The translations under genes were made by a program, and so were the position numbers. From Candidatus Zixiibacteriota bacterium (lineage in GTDB: Bacteria > RBG-13-66-14 > B26-G2 > WVWN01): DNA of 64,000 nucleotides. Numbering within the stretch: the first letter of the stretch is position 1; each line of letters opens with the position of its first letter. The notes beneath the pieces were generated by a model that was not told where the DNA came from, ran no database searches, and saw only the letters and a list, made by a program, of their open reading frames with translations. This document shows positions 16,785 to 25,230 of the stretch, piece by piece. The stretch lies in contig JAUWLW010000006.1 in the NCBI GenBank assembly GCA_030613505.1, positions 18,566-82,565 of the forward strand, written 5' to 3'.

Positions 16785-17323
16785 CGCCCGGACCTCCTCT
16801 TAAAAAAAGCTGGCCGGTTCCGCGTCAGCCGTGCCCCCGCACGCGCCCGAACCGAACCGGGTTTTCCACAATCGTTTCGGCCCAAGGCCGCGTTAGGTGA
16901 CGGTTTGCTGCTGTTCCAAGAAGTGTGCATCGACGTAAGGGCTCTTAACCCAACTACCGCTTACCTGATATATCGATTCGTATACGAACGGTGCGCAAGG
17001 CAGTTAACGACATTAAAATCAACGCGTTATGGGCCGGGAGTGTCCATTGTTTTACGTTGGGTGGTCAAAAAGCCCTGCCCTTGGCATAGGTAGGCGCGTC
17101 GCGGGCTGTTATTCGGACGGCGTTGGGGCGTAGCGGAGGCCATTATCGGGAAAGTTATAAACAGCTTATCAACAAGCAAAATCAGGCACTTACGACGCTG
17201 CATAATATAGCATAACACGGGACGATTTCAAGGAAAAAATTCGCCCCGCGACGAGCCGAGCCGTAATTACACCGTTTGACTCGGCGCCGACGCCGTGTTA
17301 TCGTCGTTTCGGACGCACGAGTT
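16785..17323. other. dnaA upstream intergenic region with DnaA-box-like sites
   Basis: 539 bases with no convincing gene. DnaA-box-like 9-mers are TTTTCCACA at 16862-16870 (fits TTWTNCACA), TTATAAACA at 17155-17163 and TTATCAACA at 17166-17174 (one mismatch each). The 17150-17215 part is A/T-rich. It may autoregulate dnaA or form part of the origin. A TTGACT (17276-17281) with TATCGT 17 bases later may drive the ABC operon. Confidence 0.4.
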
Positions 17324-18271
17324 ATGGAACCGTACCTCAGCCTAAGGCGTGTGAGCAAAGTATACCGTGGCCGCGTTTCGCTGCTAAAGATGTGGAAGCG
17401 TAGGCGGCGGATTACGGCGTTGCGCGACGTCGATTTGGACGTCGCCCCGGGCGAAGTGGTGTGCCTGCTCGGCCCCAACGGCGCGGGCAAGACGACGCTG
17501 TTGAAAATAGCCGCCGGCGCGGTAATCGCCGACGCGGGGGCCGTCGACGTCAACGCCGCGTCGGTGGGTTTCGTGGCCGGCGGCGAGCGGAGTTTTTACT
17601 GGCGCCTCTCCGGCGCGGAGAACTTGAGGTTTTTCGCGGTCCTATTGGGCACGCCGGGTGCCGAGGTTCGGGCCCGGGTGGCTTCCGCCCTCGAGCGGGT
17701 CGGCCTGGGCGGCCGCGCCGACGACCCGGTACGCGTCTATTCCGGCGGCATGCGGCAGCGGCTGGCCTTCGCCCGGGCGCTGTTGCCCGACCCGGCGCTG
17801 CTGTTGGTGGACGAATTGGCGGGCGAGCTCGATTACCCGACGACGTTGGAGCTGGCCCGTTTCGTCCGCGACGACCTAGTCAAGGCCGAGCGGCGCGGCG
17901 CGCTCGTCGCCACCCACCAGTTGTGGCTGGCGCGCATGATAGCGGACCGGATCGTGGTGCTGGTGGGCGGCCGGGTAGTCGCCGCCGGGCCGCCGGGCGA
18001 AGTGCTGGGCGCGCCCTCCGCGCGCTACGGCGCGAGGTTGGCGAGCGTCGACCCCGCCACGGTGGGTGCGCTGGAACGACATGTCGCTAACGTGCAGGTG
18101 GAACGCGGCCGAGATACTTCTTTCGTTTACTTCGACGAGCCGGCGGACGCCGAGGCCCTTTCGGCCGCCTTCGGCGTGTTGGCCGGCGCGGGCGCGTCGC
18201 CCGCCATAAGGGCCCCCGAGGCGACGGAGTCGACGTATCTGGCGCTCTTGCAGGGGGGCGGGGATGATTAG
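17324..18271 (+). CDS. ABC-2 type exporter ATP-binding protein
   Basis: 315 residues from ATG 17324 (an earlier in-frame start at 17276 adds only an Arg-rich stretch). LLGPNGAGKTTLLKIAAG is Walker A, VYSGGMRQRLAFARALL the ABC signature, LLLVDELAGELD Walker B with its Glu, and ATHQLWLARMIADR the H-loop region. A C-terminal extension of about 80 residues follows, typical of drug/polysaccharide-type ABC-2 ATPases. It overlaps the permease start by 8 bases. It energises export of an unknown lipid or glycan from the cytoplasm. Confidence 0.88.
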   Translation: MEPYLSLRRVSKVYRGRVSLLKMWKRRRRITALRDVDLDVAPGEVVCLLGPNGAGKTTLLKIAAGAVIADAGAVDVNAASVGFVAGGERSFYWRLSGAENLRFFAVLLGTPGAEVRARVASALERVGLGGRADDPVRVYSGGMRQRLAFARALLPDPALLLVDELAGELDYPTTLELARFVRDDLVKAERRGALVATHQLWLARMIADRIVVLVGGRVVAAGPPGEVLGAPSARYGARLASVDPATVGALERHVANVQVERGRDTSFVYFDEPADAEALSAAFGVLAGAGASPAIRAPEATESTYLALLQGGGDD

Positions 18272-19079
18272 CTTCTTCCGGATATGGGGCGCGTTCGCGC
18301 GGCGGGACTTTTTGAATATCGCCTCGTACCGCTTTTCATTCGTCATGGGCCTGGCGTCGCTGCTGTTTTACCTCCTCATATTCTTCTTCGTGAGCCGCGT
18401 TTTCACCGGCCTCGGCTCGGCGTACCTTTCACGGTACGGCGGCGAGTACTTCCCCTTCGTAATTATCGGCCTGGCGATGCAGAGCCTGGTGGGCGCCGGG
18501 TTGGGAGGGCTCTCACAAGTCATAGCGAACGAGCAATACGTGGGTACGCTCGAGCCGTTGCTCGGCCGGCGGGGCGGCGAGTTCCGCATCCTGGCCGCGG
18601 CCTCGCTGTCCCGATACGTCGTGTCCGCGGGCCGCCTCGTGGCCTACTTCGTTCTGGGCGCGGTCGTGTTCGGCGTTTCGTTTAGGTTCGCGGGATTTCC
18701 GCTGTTTGCCGCCGTCGCCGCGCTCACGGTCGCGGCGTACTTCGGCCTGGGGATGCTGTCCGCGGCTTTTCTGCTCGTATTTAAGCAGGGCAACCCCATC
18801 AACCTTTTCTTCGGCCAGTTGGCGGTGCTTCTGTCGGGGGTATATTTTCCGGTGGAGGTATTACCCGACTGGTTGCGGGCGGTCGCCGCGTTTATCCCGT
18901 TGACGTACGCGCTGGACGTGGCGCGGTCGGCCGTTCTGGGGGGCGCCGCAGCCGGGCCGGCGACGAAGTCTATAATCATTCTGGGCGCCTTCGCCGTCGG
19001 CGCGCTGGCCGCCGGCGGCGCGGGTTTTCGGTGGGCCCTCGCCCGGGCCAAGCGCGACGGCTCGCTGAGCCAATATTAA
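18264..19079 (+). CDS. ABC-2 type exporter permease
   Basis: 271 residues with six TM helices (about 27-50, 67-90, 115-140, 145-165, 175-200, 230-250) and a C-terminal segment GVYFPVEVLPDWLRAVAAFIPLTYALDVARSAVLGG, the ABC2_membrane signature. Start overlaps the ATPase gene; its TAA overlaps the next gene's ATG (TAATG at 19077-19081), so all three are translationally coupled. Confidence 0.85.
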   Translation: MISFFRIWGAFARRDFLNIASYRFSFVMGLASLLFYLLIFFFVSRVFTGLGSAYLSRYGGEYFPFVIIGLAMQSLVGAGLGGLSQVIANEQYVGTLEPLLGRRGGEFRILAAASLSRYVVSAGRLVAYFVLGAVVFGVSFRFAGFPLFAAVAALTVAAYFGLGMLSAAFLLVFKQGNPINLFFGQLAVLLSGVYFPVEVLPDWLRAVAAFIPLTYALDVARSAVLGGAAAGPATKSIIILGAFAVGALAAGGAGFRWALARAKRDGSLSQY

Positions 19080-19921
19080 TGCCGCCGCCCGACCGACAGC
19101 GCGCTATCCGGCTCATCGTCAACGCCGACGACTTCGGCTCGAGCGTATCGGTCAACGCCGGCGTAGAGCGGGCATGCCGCGAGGGAATAGTGACGTCGGC
19201 GTCGATAATGGCGGGGGGGCCGGCCTTCGACGACGCGCTGGCGCGGTTGGACGATTTGCCCCAGCTGGGCGTAGGCGTACACTTAACCCTCTCGGCCGGC
19301 CGCGCGGTCCTCGAGCCGCGCGCGGCCCCGACGCTGATAGGGCAAGGGGGCGCGCTCCCCAAAGACGCCGCGGCGTTCGCGCGCGGTTTTTTTTCGGGCA
19401 GGATTTCGCCGGCAGACGTGCGCGCCGAGCTCGCCGCGCAGCTCGCGAAAGTATCGGCGCCGGGGGTCCGCGTTACCCACCTAGACGGCCACCAGCACTT
19501 GCACAACTTCTCCGGCGTCGCCGGCGTCGTCGTGGAGCTCGCTCGGAAGTTCGGCATACGGGCCGTTCGCTCGAGCCGGTGCCGGTTGTGGCCGCCCGGG
19601 CGGCGTTGGTTTAGCCGCCAACTAGCGTTGCGTTTGTACGCGGAAGCCTTCGGCGCCCGGGCCCGGCGCGCGGGCCTTAAGATGCCGGAAGGCCTGGCGG
19701 GCCAGGAATGGGCCGGCGCGCTCACCGTCGAGAGGTTAACGACGATCGTCGCCAGGCTCGAGCCGGGGACGTGGGAGCTTATGTGCCACCCCGCCGCGGC
19801 CGACGAAGTCGACGCCGAGGGCTATGACCGCGCCGGCGAGTTGGCCGCCCTCACGGCGCCGGCGGTGCGCGCCGCGTTGGAGGAGAGGGGTGTTCGCCTC
19901 GTAAACTACGCCGGTTTGTAG
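19079..19921 (+). CDS. ChbG/HpnK (YdjC) family carbohydrate deacetylase
   Basis: 280 residues from the ATG overlapping the permease stop. LIVNADDFGSS is the metal-binding NADDFG motif; GVGVHLTLS, THLDGHQHLHNF (second metal-binding histidines) and ELMCHPAA complete the family pattern. These enzymes remove an N- or O-acetyl group from a sugar, as ChbG on chitobiose or HpnK in hopanoid side-chain synthesis. Coupling with an ABC-2 exporter suggests it trims an exported glycolipid or glycan; that is inference. Confidence 0.85.
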   Translation: MPPPDRQRAIRLIVNADDFGSSVSVNAGVERACREGIVTSASIMAGGPAFDDALARLDDLPQLGVGVHLTLSAGRAVLEPRAAPTLIGQGGALPKDAAAFARGFFSGRISPADVRAELAAQLAKVSAPGVRVTHLDGHQHLHNFSGVAGVVVELARKFGIRAVRSSRCRLWPPGRRWFSRQLALRLYAEAFGARARRAGLKMPEGLAGQEWAGALTVERLTTIVARLEPGTWELMCHPAAADEVDAEGYDRAGELAALTAPAVRAALEERGVRLVNYAGL

Positions 19922-19994
19922 CGCGCGCCGATGGGGCAAGCGGCGCGCCGCCGGGTGCGGCTCGCGCCTGAGGGCGTGAGCCATTTTTATTTAA

Positions 19995-20822
19995 TTAGCG
20001 GAAGAGGGCTTTGACGCGGCCGAGGCTAGCCGGCTCCACCGCGGCGGGTTCGTATTCGAGGGGGTCGGTCGAGATCTCGTATACGTACTTTTCGCCGGTG
20101 AAGGTGGAGACGAAGATGCTTTGGAGCGAGGGGCGGCCGAAACAAGCGCCGCCGACGTACTCGTCGTTGACCTTGAACGCGAAGCGCGCGACCGGGAAGC
20201 CGGCGGTCGTGTATTCACGCGCGTCGTAGTTCGGGCGCCCGGACACGACCCACAGGTTGCGGCCGCCGTACGCCAGGGCGTGGTTTTTGGGGTGGGCCGC
20301 GGCGAACGAGGCGACGACCGAGCCGACGCTGGTGAGCCGGTACACGAGGGGGGACTCGTACGAGGAGGCGTAGAGGTAGGAGCCGTCCCAGGTGAGGCCG
20401 TTGACGTGTTTGCCGACGGGGAACGGGCCGTCGAACTTGTTCGTCAGCGAGCCGGTGTCGGCGTTGAGGACGATTATCTTCGCCCGGGATTGCGGCTTGA
20501 CCAGGTCGTCGGCGACGTAGATGCGGTTGCGCAACCCGGGCCGCCAGGCCAGGTCCATCGCCCAATTGACGTCGGCCGGGCAGTTGAACCGCTTCTCGAC
20601 GCTGGCGTTCTCGCCGTCGAAGGTGAACCTGAGTATCCGTACTTGCTTTGGGCCGCGGTTGTCGGCCACGGCGTATTCGGCGTCGCCGTCGAAGGCGAGG
20701 CCGCGGGGGCCGTTCAGCGAGAGCCCCGGGATGTTGAAGCTCGCTATGATGTCGCCCGGGACCGCGCGGGCCGCGGACGCCGCGGCCGCGACGGCGACGA
20801 GGCATTTCACGCACTCTAACAT
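19995..20822 (-). CDS. secreted beta-propeller-like protein with C-terminal SLGRVKALFR tail
   Basis: 275 residues from ATG 20822; an in-frame GTG at 20810 (VKCLVAVAAAASAARA) is an equally good start of the signal peptide. The body repeats blades of about 45 residues with AFDGDAEYAVADN, DLAWRPGLRNRIYVADD, GLTWDGSYLYASS, ALAYGGRNLWVVSG and an asparagine/aspartate-rich loop pattern like NHL/6-bladed propellers. It ends VEPASLGRVKALFR, the same carboxyl tail as the proteins at 28.9 and 58.6 kb. Location is periplasm or surface; ligand unknown. It lies after glgC on the same strand with a 43-base gap. Confidence 0.7.
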   Translation of the reverse strand: MLECVKCLVAVAAAASAARAVPGDIIASFNIPGLSLNGPRGLAFDGDAEYAVADNRGPKQVRILRFTFDGENASVEKRFNCPADVNWAMDLAWRPGLRNRIYVADDLVKPQSRAKIIVLNADTGSLTNKFDGPFPVGKHVNGLTWDGSYLYASSYESPLVYRLTSVGSVVASFAAAHPKNHALAYGGRNLWVVSGRPNYDAREYTTAGFPVARFAFKVNDEYVGGACFGRPSLQSIFVSTFTGEKYVYEISTDPLEYEPAAVEPASLGRVKALFR

Positions 20823-20865
20823 TTCCTTAAGAGTATAACATCGCGGCTGAGCCGCGTCCAGGCCT

Positions 20866-22128
20866 TCACGCCGGGCCGCCGGCGCGGACGTATTCGCCGG
20901 CGGCGACGTCGAGGGTCGAGAAGTCCGGCGGCCGCGCGCCGACCTCGACGCACGCGTTGCGGGCCAGGCGTAGCCCCGCCGGCAGCTCGCTCTCCCGGCC
21001 CACGAGGACCAGCCCCGACGTAAGTTGCTCGGCATAGTGACGGTTGGGCGTATAGTCGTCGCCGTGGCCGAGGACGCAGCCGTCGCCCGCTGCGGTCTCT
21101 TTGTCGATTATAACCCGCTCCAGGCGGCAGTCGGCGCCGACGCGGCACTCGTCCAGTACGACGGAGGACTCGACGACCGCGCCCGGGCCTACGGTCACGC
21201 CGGGGAATATGATCGAGTTGCGGACGGTCCCGTATATCTCGCACCCCTCCGCGACCAAAGCGCGGGCCGCCGAACCGCCCGGGTAGAAGCGCGCGGGCGC
21301 GTAGTCGCGGCTGGGCGTGCGGACGGGCCAATCCTCGTCGTAAAGGTTGAAGTCCGGCAGGTCCGCGATCAGGTCCATATTGGCGTCGAAGTACGCGTCC
21401 ACCGTACCCACGTCGCGCCAGTAGTCCTCGAAGATGTAGCAGTAGACGCGCTTCTCGCCGATGAGCGAGGGTATGACGTGGCGGCCGAAGTCCGTCATCC
21501 CCTCCGGGACGCGCGCCATGGCGTCGAAGAACGCCTCGCGCGTAAAGAGGTATATCCCCATGGAGACCATGTCCGATTTGGGCTCGGGCGGCTTCTCCTC
21601 GAAGGCGACGATGCGGCCGTCGGGCGCGAGCTCGAGCGTCCCGAACCTCGTCGCGTCCGCCCGCGGCACCCGCAGCGTCGCCACGACGACGTCGGCGCCC
21701 TTGACGTCGAGGACGCGTCGCAGGAGGTTGTAATCCATGGCGTAGACGTGGTCGCCGGCGAGGACCAGCACGTGCGCGAAGTTGCGGGCGGCGACGTAGT
21801 GCCGGTTCTGGTAGCAGGCGTCGGCCGTCCCCTTGTACCAGTCGGAGTCGACGCGGCCCAGATGCGGCTGCAGCAGCTCGACGCCGCCCCAGCTGCGGTC
21901 GAGGTCCCAGGCGCGGCCTATGCCGACGTGTTTGGCGAGCGACCGCGGCCGGTACTGCGCCAGCACCGCGACGTGGAAGATCCCGGAGTTCACGCAGTTG
22001 GAGAGCGTGAAGTCGATGAGGCGATAGCGGCCGCCGATGGGGACCGCGGGTTTGGTCCGCCGTCTGCACAGTTCGGCGAGGCGTTCGCCTTTGCCGCCGG
22101 CTAGGATTAAGGCCAGGGTGTTTCGCAT
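20866..22128 (-). CDS. glgC: glucose-1-phosphate adenylyltransferase
   Basis: 420 residues. Makes ADP-glucose for glycogen synthesis. LILAGGKGERLAELCRRRTKPAVPIGG is the nucleotide-binding loop; GRYRLIDFTLSNCVNSG, WYKGTADACYQN, LVLAGDHVYAMDY (catalytic Asp), IVAFEEKPPEP (glucose-1-phosphate lysine) and DYWRDVGTVDAYF are all present. The C-terminus is a left-handed beta helix (IYGTVRNSIIFPGVTVGPGAVVESSVV). No glycogen synthase is adjacent. It pairs functionally with the diverged paralogue at 30.1-31.4 kb. Confidence 0.93.
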   Translation of the reverse strand: MRNTLALILAGGKGERLAELCRRRTKPAVPIGGRYRLIDFTLSNCVNSGIFHVAVLAQYRPRSLAKHVGIGRAWDLDRSWGGVELLQPHLGRVDSDWYKGTADACYQNRHYVAARNFAHVLVLAGDHVYAMDYNLLRRVLDVKGADVVVATLRVPRADATRFGTLELAPDGRIVAFEEKPPEPKSDMVSMGIYLFTREAFFDAMARVPEGMTDFGRHVIPSLIGEKRVYCYIFEDYWRDVGTVDAYFDANMDLIADLPDFNLYDEDWPVRTPSRDYAPARFYPGGSAARALVAEGCEIYGTVRNSIIFPGVTVGPGAVVESSVVLDECRVGADCRLERVIIDKETAAGDGCVLGHGDDYTPNRHYAEQLTSGLVLVGRESELPAGLRLARNACVEVGARPPDFSTLDVAAGEYVRAGGPA

Positions 22129-22203
22129 ACGGCCCTATTTTATACTACGACGTTCGCGATACAAGCAAAAAATCGGCATCGCGGCCGCGGCCCCTACCGG
22201 GGG

Positions 22204-22305
22204 GCGGACTTCCGCCGCAAGGAGCAGGCCAAGGGTAGCTCGGCGGACGGGCAATACCCCATCGGCTTCGACCCCCGGCGCTTCGGCTACCTGGCGTTCG
22301 AGTAA
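22204..22305 (+). pseudogene. orphan 3' gene fragment ending in a stop and terminator
   Basis: In one frame the bases read GADFRRKEQAKGSSADGQYP then IGFDPRRFGYLAFE-stop, with strongly protein-like composition and GC-ending codons, but there is no start codon or 5' part; upstream lies the glgC promoter region. A Rho-independent terminator follows 22 bases after the stop. It looks like the tail of a gene whose body has been lost. I could not identify the parent family. Confidence 0.4.
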
Positions 22306-22326
22306 AGCAAGGGTAATTTATGTAAA

Positions 22327-22352
22327 AGCGGCTCAGTTGAGCCGCTTTTTTT
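22327..22352 (+). terminator. Rho-independent terminator
   Basis: AGCGGCTC-AGTT-GAGCCGCT (22327-22346) followed by a run of T. It now terminates only the orphan 3' fragment. Confidence 0.85.
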
Positions 22353-22400
22353 CGTAGCTGCCAATTTACATACCTAAATAAGTAATATATAAAAAAGTAC

Positions 22401-22428
22401 TTGACAAACAGAACGGGGGGGGTAGACT
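22401..22428 (+). promoter_or_regulatory. promoter for the subtilase gene
   Basis: Perfect -35 TTGACA at 22401-22406, 16-base spacer containing a run of eight G, and TAGACT at 22423-22428. An AAGGAGG ribosome site and ATG 22494 follow. Confidence 0.6.
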
Positions 22429-22493
22429 GTAAGGGTAAAGAAGAGGGTTCGGTTTCTAAATTGGGGTTTTAATTATTGACAAGGAGGACGGAG

Positions 22494-24188
22494 ATGCGGA
22501 AACTAATCTTGACCGGGGTCGCGGCGTGCCTTATAATAGGTTGCGCCGCGTTAGTTAACGCGGTAGAGTATAACCCGGGGATAATCTGCGTGGAGTTCGG
22601 CGATAATGTTAACCTTGAGAGGAAACCGGGGACTAAGGGCTCGGGGCATCCGTCGCTGGACGTGCTCGCGGAGAAGTACGACGTTTACGAGGCGAAGGCC
22701 GTATTCCCAATGCCCAAGGCGCCTATAAAGCACCCGCACGGCCTGTGGGATTGGGAAGACTGGCAGCGGTCGGCGGCGAAGGCGCGGCTGAAATACGTCT
22801 ACGTGTTAAGGTTCCGCGCCAAAACCGACCCCCGGTTGGTAGCCGAGGATTACAAGAAGGACCCGTACGTCGAAAACGCCGCGCCGGAGGGGCGGGGCGA
22901 AGCGTACATGTTCCCCAACGACCCCGATTTCGACCAGCAGTGGTACCTGTACCTCGATTACAACCGCGACTGCGACATCCACTGGCCCGAAGCTTGGGAC
23001 CGCTTTATTTTCGCGCCACCGGACTGGCTTGACGGGTACCCGCTAGCCGGCATTATCGACACCGGCATATACACCTCGACCGGCGATCACGGCGGCATTC
23101 ACCAGGATATCCGAGCAAACGTCGGCGTCGCCTACGACATTTTAGGTGAACCGTTCCCGACGGATATTTCCGGCCACGGTACCGGGGTCGCCGGTATAAT
23201 GGCCGCGGAGACCAATAACTGGTTGGGTATAGCCGGCGTGGGGGTAAACACCTTCAAGGTTATGCCCGTTCGGACGTTCTATTACAAACCCGTTGACCCG
23301 TATCTAGTGGGGTTCGGAATGGTGTACGCGGTAAGCAGGGGAGCCGACCTCTTGAACATGTCCTGGGGTTTTCCTTATCCCCCTCTCGAAATACAGATCG
23401 CGCTCACGCACGTCTGGAACCTCGACATCGTAACGGTAGCGGCTAGCGGCTACAGCCCGAACCCCGGGGACCCGGTCTACAACTACCCCGCGGCGGACGA
23501 GGACGCGCGCATGATAAGCATCGGCGGGACCGTACGCGTCCCCAACGAGTGGTTATGGTGGGACCACAGCGGCTGGCACCAATCGACGGTCGACGTCGTA
23601 GCGCCCGCCACCCCGGACATCTACACCACCTGGCTCTATAACGACTACGCCGACAAGGAAGGGACCTCGTACTCCTGCGCGATGGCCTCCGGCATCGGCG
23701 CCGCCTGCCTCGTGATGTTGGAAGGGCCTTACCCGGGCATCGACGTCGACGTGCGCGAATGTATCCACCACGGCGGCGTTAACTGGGGCGGTTACCCGGT
23801 CGAGGAATGGGGCTGGGGAACCGAATACTACGACGACGCGTTGGACCACGCGATCGCGATACGCGAAGGCGGCGGCGACGGCGGCTCGAGCGGCCCGGCC
23901 GCGGCGACGCCCGCGGTGACGCTCGCCCAGAACGCCCCCAACCCCGCGGCTTCTACGACTACGTTCCGCCTCGAGCTTTCGGCCAAGGGGACCACGCGAG
24001 CGGAGCTTGTCATCTACGACCTGAGCGGCCGCAAGGTCCGGACCTTCGACGTGCCGGTAAAGGACGGCGCCGCGGAGGTGGCGTGGGACCTGACGGCGAG
24101 CGACGGCGCCCGCGTTCCCCCCGGCGTATACATTTATAGAGTGAACGCCGGCGGCGCAACCTCGGCCAAGAAGTGCGTCGTTCGTTAA
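22494..24188 (+). CDS. secreted subtilisin-family protease with T9SS-type C-terminal domain
   Basis: 564 residues from ATG 22494 (AAGGAGG upstream; an ATG at 22476 precedes the ribosome site). Signal peptide MRKLILTGVAACLIIGCAALVNA, a propeptide of about 130 residues, then the S8 catalytic domain with Asp189 (GIIDTGIY), His228 (SGHGTGVAGIMAAE) and Ser392 (EGTSYSCAMASG). Residues about 480-564 form an Ig-like secretion domain: LAQNAPNPAASTTTFRLELS, LVIYDLSGRKVRTF, WDLTASDGARVPPGVYIYRV, a pattern used by T9SS cargo. Predicted cell-surface or extracellular protease, probably exported by a T9SS-like route. Confidence 0.88.
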   Translation: MRKLILTGVAACLIIGCAALVNAVEYNPGIICVEFGDNVNLERKPGTKGSGHPSLDVLAEKYDVYEAKAVFPMPKAPIKHPHGLWDWEDWQRSAAKARLKYVYVLRFRAKTDPRLVAEDYKKDPYVENAAPEGRGEAYMFPNDPDFDQQWYLYLDYNRDCDIHWPEAWDRFIFAPPDWLDGYPLAGIIDTGIYTSTGDHGGIHQDIRANVGVAYDILGEPFPTDISGHGTGVAGIMAAETNNWLGIAGVGVNTFKVMPVRTFYYKPVDPYLVGFGMVYAVSRGADLLNMSWGFPYPPLEIQIALTHVWNLDIVTVAASGYSPNPGDPVYNYPAADEDARMISIGGTVRVPNEWLWWDHSGWHQSTVDVVAPATPDIYTTWLYNDYADKEGTSYSCAMASGIGAACLVMLEGPYPGIDVDVRECIHHGGVNWGGYPVEEWGWGTEYYDDALDHAIAIREGGGDGGSSGPAAATPAVTLAQNAPNPAASTTTFRLELSAKGTTRAELVIYDLSGRKVRTFDVPVKDGAAEVAWDLTASDGARVPPGVYIYRVNAGGATSAKKCVVR

Positions 24189-24210
24189 CGATTTAACCGG
24201 AAACGAAAAC

Positions 24211-24241
24211 CCGCCCCCGCCCCGCCCGGGCGGGGGCGGGG
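24211..24241 (+). terminator. GC-only hairpin after the subtilase gene
   Basis: A C-rich arm and G-rich arm around CCCGCCC-GGGCGGG (24221-24234). There is no T-run, so termination may be partial, letting some transcripts continue into the lipoprotein array 17 bases later. Confidence 0.4.
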
Positions 24242-24257
24242 CAACCCCTAAAAAGCT

Positions 24258-25229
24258 ATGGTTAAAGCAAATACGTTCGCGACGGTTTTAGTATTTTTGG
24301 CTTTACTCGCGGCAGCGGTAAGCTGCGAGGACGTCCCGACTTATACTTTACCGGGCCCGTACGTGCCGCCGCCGGTGAAGGGGGATGACGGCCGGCGTTT
24401 ATTATGGGAGCCCGGGCCGATGGAGGCACAGTGCTTCGAGCCGTCGTTTTCGCCCGACGGCACTAAGGTCGTCGTCAGTTACCGTTTCGGCATCTTCGCT
24501 CCTGCCGCGGACCTCGCGATATTAGACTTGACGACGGGCAAGATAAAAGTCATCGTCGAGGGCAACGTCGCCAAAAGGCCGGCGTGGTCGCCCACCGGCG
24601 AGTGGATAGCATATCAGAGCGACGCGGGGGTCGGCCGATATATTTGGTTGTGCCGGCCCGACGGCTCGGAAAACCACCGGTTGGAGTTTAAAAATGCGTT
24701 TACGCCACGTTGGGGTCCTAAAGGCGATAAGATTTATTTTTCTTACGTATATAACGCAAGGGAAAAGGATTACGGCGTTTACTATGACTTAGGCGAAGGA
24801 AAATTGGACGTTTTATACCGAGACCCGCTTAGGCACGTTGGCGTGTTAATACCATCACCCGGGGGGGAAGAAGTAGCTTTTTACCTACTAGACAATATAC
24901 ATAACGGCAACGATATAAACCTCGCCGCCATCAACGTGGATGGCTCAGGGTTCGAGGTGTTATGGCCCGCGGGCCCCTATAGGGTTTGGGCCGCGGCGCG
25001 TTCCTGGTCCGCCGACGGCCGGTATATACTAATGGGGTACGGCTACCCGGGTACTAGTATTGACGAGTTGGGGACGTACGAGCTAAAGACGGGGATATTC
25101 CGCCCGCTAACGATGTGTCCGCCGAGGCAGAAATACGAAAAAATACTGTACGCGTCGTGGGGGCCTAACGGCGATATAGTATTCGGGAACCATTTGGGCC
25201 GGCTGTCCTTGATCAAGGCGCCGGAGTAA
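24258..25229 (+). CDS. TolB-like beta-propeller lipoprotein, array copy 1
   Basis: 323 residues. Lipoprotein signal MVKANTFATVLVFLALLAAAVSC, cleaved before Cys-Glu-Asp-Val-Pro. A proline-rich linker (LPGPYVPPPVKGDDGRRLLW) leads to PD40/TolB-type blades: CFEPSFSPDGTKVVVSYR, RPAWSPTGEWIAYQSD, PRWGPKGDKIYFSY, SPGGEEVAFYLLD, RSWSADGRYILMGYGYP and ASWGPNGDIVFGNHLG. It ends LIKAPE. First of four paralogues, the only one with a distinct signal sequence. Glu at mature position +2 does not give the Asp+2 inner-membrane retention signal of E. coli. Ligand unknown. Confidence 0.8.
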   Translation: MVKANTFATVLVFLALLAAAVSCEDVPTYTLPGPYVPPPVKGDDGRRLLWEPGPMEAQCFEPSFSPDGTKVVVSYRFGIFAPAADLAILDLTTGKIKVIVEGNVAKRPAWSPTGEWIAYQSDAGVGRYIWLCRPDGSENHRLEFKNAFTPRWGPKGDKIYFSYVYNAREKDYGVYYDLGEGKLDVLYRDPLRHVGVLIPSPGGEEVAFYLLDNIHNGNDINLAAINVDGSGFEVLWPAGPYRVWAAARSWSADGRYILMGYGYPGTSIDELGTYELKTGIFRPLTMCPPRQKYEKILYASWGPNGDIVFGNHLGRLSLIKAPE

Positions 25230-25230
25230 G

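Noticed and set aside
20816-22069. 417-codon minus-strand open frame
   Set aside because: Alternate frame of glgC; the glgC frame carries all catalytic motifs.
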